Origin: Microbacterium sp. No. 7
GTDB lineage: Bacteria; Actinomycetota; Actinomycetes; Actinomycetales; Microbacteriaceae
NCBI RefSeq assembly: GCF_001314225.1
Contig: NZ_CP012697.1
Coordinates: 1,178,001-1,242,000 of the forward strand
Length of the DNA stretch: 64,000 nt
Direction of reading: 5' to 3'
Positions within the stretch are counted from its first letter, which is position 1. The number at the start of each line of letters is the position of its first letter. The translations under genes and the position numbers were made by a program. Positions 60,735-64,000 of this stretch are shown here, one piece after another. The notes under the pieces are model-generated. The model searched no databases. It was given only the letters and a program-made list of their open reading frames with translations, and was not told the DNA's origin.

Positions 60735-61799
60735 GTGAGAGTCGTCAGCGTCGTCGGTGCGCGTCCGCAGTTCGTCAAGCTCGCCCCCATCGACAGCGCG
60801 ATGCGCGCGGCCGGTGTCGAGCACGTCATCGTGCACACGGGCCAGCACTACGACCCGATGCTGTCGGACGTGTTCTTCACCGAGCTCGGGATATCCCAGC
60901 CCGACGTGCACCTCGGCGTCGGCAGCGGCACGCACGGCGTGCAGACCGGCGCGATGCTCGCGGCGCTCGACGGCGTCTTCGCGGCGCAGCGGCCCGACTG
61001 GGTGCTGGTGTACGGCGACACGAACTCGACGGTCGCCGCGGCGCTGTCGGCCGTGAAGCTGCACCTGCCGGTCGCGCACCTGGAGGCGGGGCTGCGCAGC
61101 TTCAACCGGAGGATGCCGGAGGAGCACAACCGCGTGCTCACCGACCACGCCGCCGACCTGCTGCTCGCCCCCACGCGCGTCGCGGTCGAGCATCTGGCGA
61201 CCGAGGGGCTCTCGGGCCGCACGGTGCTCGTCGGCGACGTCATGACCGACGTCCTGCACCGCGTGCGCGACGAGGTCGCGGGCCGGCCGTCGCCGCTCGT
61301 CGCCGAGCTCGGCGTGCCGGCCGGCGAGCACTACGTCGCGACGATCCACCGTGCCGAGAACACCGACGATCCGGACCGTCTCGCCGAGATCGCGGACGCC
61401 CTCGCCGCGCTCGACCGGCCCGTCGTGCTGCTCGCGCACCCGCGCGTCGTCGCGAAGGCGGCGGACCACGGCATCCGCCTCACGCAGGGGTCGCTGCACG
61501 CGCACGCGCCGCTCGCCTACGCCGACCTCATCGCGTCGGTGCTGCAGAGCGCCGGCGTCGTGACCGACTCGGGCGGGCTGCAGAAGGAGGCGTTCCTGCT
61601 GCGCGTGCCGTGCACGACCGTGCGCACCGAGACCGAGTGGGTCGAGACCGTCGAACTGGGCTGGAACGTGCTCGCGCGCACCGGCGCCGAGATCGCCGCC
61701 GCCGTGACGCGCCCCGCGCCCACGCCGACCGACGCCACGCCCTACGGCGACGGTCACGCCGCCGAGCGCGTCGTCGAGGTGCTGCGCGCCCGCGGCTGA
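60735..61799 (+). CDS. wbpI: UDP-sugar 2-epimerase, WbpI-like
   Basis: A 354-residue non-hydrolysing epimerase. VVSVVGARPQFVKLAPIDSAM opens it, followed by VHTGQHYDPMLSDVFF, LVYGDTNSTVAAALSAVKL and VLLAHPRVVAKAADHG. The block HLEAGLRSFNRRMPEEHNRVLTD follows the WbpI pattern (RSFN-x-RMPEE) rather than the WecB pattern (RTG...PEE). WbpI inverts C-2 of UDP-GlcNAc(3NAc)A to the manno form. GTG 60735 is set by the TAGACT box; a TTG at 60726 overlaps that box. Simple UDP-GlcNAc epimerase activity is the alternative. Confidence 0.88.
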   Translation: MRVVSVVGARPQFVKLAPIDSAMRAAGVEHVIVHTGQHYDPMLSDVFFTELGISQPDVHLGVGSGTHGVQTGAMLAALDGVFAAQRPDWVLVYGDTNSTVAAALSAVKLHLPVAHLEAGLRSFNRRMPEEHNRVLTDHAADLLLAPTRVAVEHLATEGLSGRTVLVGDVMTDVLHRVRDEVAGRPSPLVAELGVPAGEHYVATIHRAENTDDPDRLAEIADALAALDRPVVLLAHPRVVAKAADHGIRLTQGSLHAHAPLAYADLIASVLQSAGVVTDSGGLQKEAFLLRVPCTTVRTETEWVETVELGWNVLARTGAEIAAAVTRPAPTPTDATPYGDGHAAERVVEVLRARG

Positions 61800-61882
61800 A
61801 CCGCCGCATCCATCGTCCGTCGGATCCGCGTCCCCGGCCGGGGCCGGGCCCGCGCGCACAGGGAGCGTCCCGCTCGCGCGCC

Positions 61883-61888
61883 TAGACT
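61883..61888 (+). promoter_or_regulatory. -10 box, leaderless wbpA-like gene
   Basis: TAGACT, then GGCATCC, then ATG 61896 (7-base gap); the same spacer as at accA3. Confidence 0.6.
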
Positions 61889-61895
61889 GGCATCC

Positions 61896-63188
61896 ATGCG
61901 TATCGCTGTCGTGGCCCTCGGCAAGATCGGCCTTCCCCTCGCGGTGCAGTTCGCCGATGCCGGGCACGAGGTGATCGGCGTCGACGTGAATCCGGCGCTC
62001 GTGGCGTCGGTGAACGCCGCCCGCGAGCCGTTCCCGGGCGAGGAGCACCTGCAGGAGAAGCTGTCGCAGCTCGTCCCGACGGGACGGCTGCGCGCGACGA
62101 CCGACTACGCCGAGGCGATCCCGGGCGCCGACGTGGTCGTGGTGGTCGTGCCGCTGTTCGTCGACGAGGCGACGTGGGAGCCCGACTTCGCATGGATGGA
62201 TGCCGCGACGCGCTCCATCGCCGCGCACCTGGGCGAGGGGACGCTCGTCTCGTACGAGACGACGCTGCCGGTCGGCACGACGCGCACACGCTGGAAGCCG
62301 CTGCTGGAGGCCGAGTCGGGGCTCGTCGAGGGCCGCGACTTCTACGTCGTGTTCTCGCCGGAGCGCGTGCTCACGGGCCGCGTGTTCGCCGACCTGCGCA
62401 AGTACCCCAAGCTCATCGGCGGCCTGTCCGACGAGGGGGCGCGCCGGGCGCGCGCGTTCTACGAGGCGGTGCTGCAGTTCGACGCGCGCACCGACCTGCC
62501 CCGCGCCAACGGCGTGTGGGACCTCGGCACGGCCGAGGCCGCCGAGATGGCCAAGCTCGCCGAGACGACGTACCGCGACGTCAACATCGGGCTCGCCAAC
62601 CAGTTCGGGCTGTTCGCCGCCGACCACGGCATCGACGTGTACGCCGTGATCGAGGCCTGCAACTCGCAGCCCTACTCGCACATCCATCGTCCCGGCATCG
62701 CCGTCGGCGGCCACTGCATCCCCGTCTATCCGCGCCTGTACCTCGCGGGCGACCCCGACGCCGAGATCGTGCGCACGGCCCGCCTGCTGAACGCGTCGAT
62801 GCCCGAGCGGGTCATCGGCCGCGCCGCCGAGCTGCTCGGCTCGCTCGAGGGGCTGCAGACGGTCGTGCTCGGGGCGACCTACCGCGGGGGAGTGAAGGAG
62901 ACCGCCTTCTCGGGCGTGTTCCCGCTCGTCGCGGCGCTGCAGGAGCGCGGTGCGACCGTGCGCGTGCACGATCCGCTCTACAGCGACGACGAGCTGCGCG
63001 CGCTGGGCCTCGAGCCGTACACGATCGGGGAGACCGCCGACGTCGCCGTCGTGCACACCGATCACCTCGTCTACCGCGCGCTCACGCCCGCCGACGTCCC
63101 CGGCATCCGTCTGCTCGTCGACGGCCGCGACTGCACCGACGCCGCCGCATGGCGGGGAACGCCGCGCGTCGTGGTCGGTCGCGGCTGA
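61896..63188 (+). CDS. wbpA: Nucleotide-sugar 6-dehydrogenase, WbpA-like
   Basis: A 430-residue UDP-glucose/GDP-mannose dehydrogenase family enzyme. NAD site VALGKIGLPLAVQFADAGHEVIGVD (one expected glycine of the usual G-x-G-YVG is changed). Also VVVVPLFVDE, SPERVLTGRVFADL, EMAKLAETTYRDVNIGLANQF, and the catalytic cysteine in GIAVGGHCIPVYP. It oxidises C-6 of UDP-GlcNAc (or UDP-ManNAc) to the uronic acid. The start follows TAGACT-GGCATCC directly. With WbpB, E, D and I homologs within 8 kb, UDP-GlcNAc is the most likely substrate. Confidence 0.9.
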   Translation: MRIAVVALGKIGLPLAVQFADAGHEVIGVDVNPALVASVNAAREPFPGEEHLQEKLSQLVPTGRLRATTDYAEAIPGADVVVVVVPLFVDEATWEPDFAWMDAATRSIAAHLGEGTLVSYETTLPVGTTRTRWKPLLEAESGLVEGRDFYVVFSPERVLTGRVFADLRKYPKLIGGLSDEGARRARAFYEAVLQFDARTDLPRANGVWDLGTAEAAEMAKLAETTYRDVNIGLANQFGLFAADHGIDVYAVIEACNSQPYSHIHRPGIAVGGHCIPVYPRLYLAGDPDAEIVRTARLLNASMPERVIGRAAELLGSLEGLQTVVLGATYRGGVKETAFSGVFPLVAALQERGATVRVHDPLYSDDELRALGLEPYTIGETADVAVVHTDHLVYRALTPADVPGIRLLVDGRDCTDAAAWRGTPRVVVGRG

Positions 63189-63209
63189 CCCCCGCGGGAG
63201 GATCTCCTC

Positions 63210-64000
63210 GTGAGCTGGTTCGATGCACTGTGGCCCGTGACGGTCGCGCTCCTCGTCATCCTGGCGCCCGGCGCCGTGGCGGCGCTGCTGGCGGGACTGC
63301 GCGGCTTCTGGATGCTCGCGGCCGCGGCGCCGCTGAGCCTGGCGGGCCTCGCCGCCACGAGCATGGCGGCGATCGTCGTGCCGTTCGCGTGGACGCCGCT
63401 CGTCTGGGGCGTCACGGTCGTCGCGCTGCTGATCGTCGCGACCGCGATCGGCCTGCTCGCGCGGCGCCGGGGCGCGCCCGACGAGGCGGCCGTCGTGCCG
63501 GCGACCCGCTCATGGATCCCGTTCCTCGCGGTCGGCGTCGCCGCCGCGCTGCTCGTGCCGCGCCTCATGCACGCGTTCGTCGAGCCGGCCTCGATCTCGC
63601 AGACGTTCGACAACATCTACCACCTCAACGCCGTGCGGTACGTGCTGGAGACGGGGGCGATCGCGCCCACGCAGCAGCTCATCACGGGCTTCTACCCGAG
63701 CCTGTGGCACGCGCTCACGGCGACCGTCGCGATGCTGAGCGGGGCGAGCATCCCCGTCGCGGTGAACGCGGTGAGCCTCGTGCTCGCCGGGGTCGTGTGG
63801 GCCACGTCGTGCGTCTGGCTCGCGCGGCAGCTCGCGGGCGACCGCGGCACGGTCGTGGTGGCCGCGGGCGTCCTCGCCGCCGCCATCCCCGCCTTCCCGC
63901 TGCTCATGCTCGACTTCGGCGTGCTCTACCCGAACGTGCTGTCGCTGTCGCTGCTGCCGTCGGCGCTCGCGGCGCTCGTGTCGGTCACCCGCGCCGCGCG
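63210..64000 (+). CDS. DUF6541 membrane protein, C-terminus cut by window edge
   Basis: The frame from GTG 63210 is open to the window end (263 codons seen). GGGAGG lies ~8-13 bases upstream. Hydrophobic helices fill most of the visible part. It shares with the gene at 42189 the blocks SISQTFDNIYHLNAVRYVLETG, YPSLWHAL and FPLLMLDFGVLYP, so it is a paralog. It follows the wbpA-like gene by 21 bases and is probably co-transcribed. A GT-C type transferase acting on lipid-linked sugars is possible but unproven. Confidence 0.8.
   Translation, partial: MSWFDALWPVTVALLVILAPGAVAALLAGLRGFWMLAAAAPLSLAGLAATSMAAIVVPFAWTPLVWGVTVVALLIVATAIGLLARRRGAPDEAAVVPATRSWIPFLAVGVAAALLVPRLMHAFVEPASISQTFDNIYHLNAVRYVLETGAIAPTQQLITGFYPSLWHALTATVAMLSGASIPVAVNAVSLVLAGVVWATSCVWLARQLAGDRGTVVVAAGVLAAAIPAFPLLMLDFGVLYPNVLSLSLLPSALAALVSVTRAA

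Noticed and set aside
5150..62890. Recurring CGGGGGAG, about a dozen copies mostly on the plus strand, as a Chi-like site
   Set aside because: Most copies are Gly-Glu codons in plus-strand genes, so the strand bias follows gene direction. Codon use could not be separated from a DNA signal by eye.

Overview
The window looks like chromosomal DNA of a high-GC actinobacterium, most likely a member of the Microbacteriaceae such as Microbacterium. The protein families, heavy G/C third-codon-position bias and frequent GTG starts point there. So does the purE-purK-PH protein-birA/accD5-accE-maf-accA3 block, which is also found (with deoD, pmmB and lpdA nearby) in Mycobacterium tuberculosis. No rRNA, tRNA, CRISPR array, integrase or transposase was recognised.

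Layout. (1) 1-8.9 kb: an edge-truncated AbiEi/DUF559-like gene, then a mannitol PTS operon on the minus strand (an extra IIB protein, EIICB MtlA, EIIA, MtlD) divergent from the PRD activator MtlR. The general PTS genes ptsH and ptsI follow, with a second mannitol-type EIIA. (2) 9.1-17.1 kb: a sugar-type ABC importer operon behind an AT-rich control region: permease, lipoprotein, a permease fused to a strictosidine-synthase-like beta-propeller, a free propeller, a double ATPase and a GntR regulator. (3) 17.2-36.1 kb: housekeeping genes (phosphoglucomutase, purine nucleoside phosphorylase, LpdA-type flavoprotein, acyl-CoA carboxylase subunits, Maf, biotin ligase, RNA methyltransferase, purK, purE) and a three-gene sensory cluster. 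(4) 34.6-64 kb: a cell-envelope region. It holds an LCP ligase, glycosyltransferases, a Wzm/Wzt-type exporter, a lipid flippase-like ABC protein, two DUF6541 membrane proteins, three CWB2 surface proteins and a complete candidate UDP-ManNAc(3NAc)A pathway (WbpA, B, E, D, I-like).

How the parts fit. The PTS genes give mannitol uptake, phosphorylation and oxidation to fructose-6-phosphate. The carboxylase genes and biotin ligase form one functional unit. The envelope genes can make a diamino-uronic acid sugar, assemble and export a polymer, attach it to peptidoglycan, and display CWB2 proteins that may bind it.

Two genome-wide habits stand out. At least fifteen genes start 6-8 bases after a TANNNT-like -10 box, which predicts leaderless mRNAs. 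The heptamer GGATGCC/GGCATCC recurs far more often than composition predicts, even at the cost of rare codons. In addition, many gaps between genes carry their own short tandem or inverted repeat.
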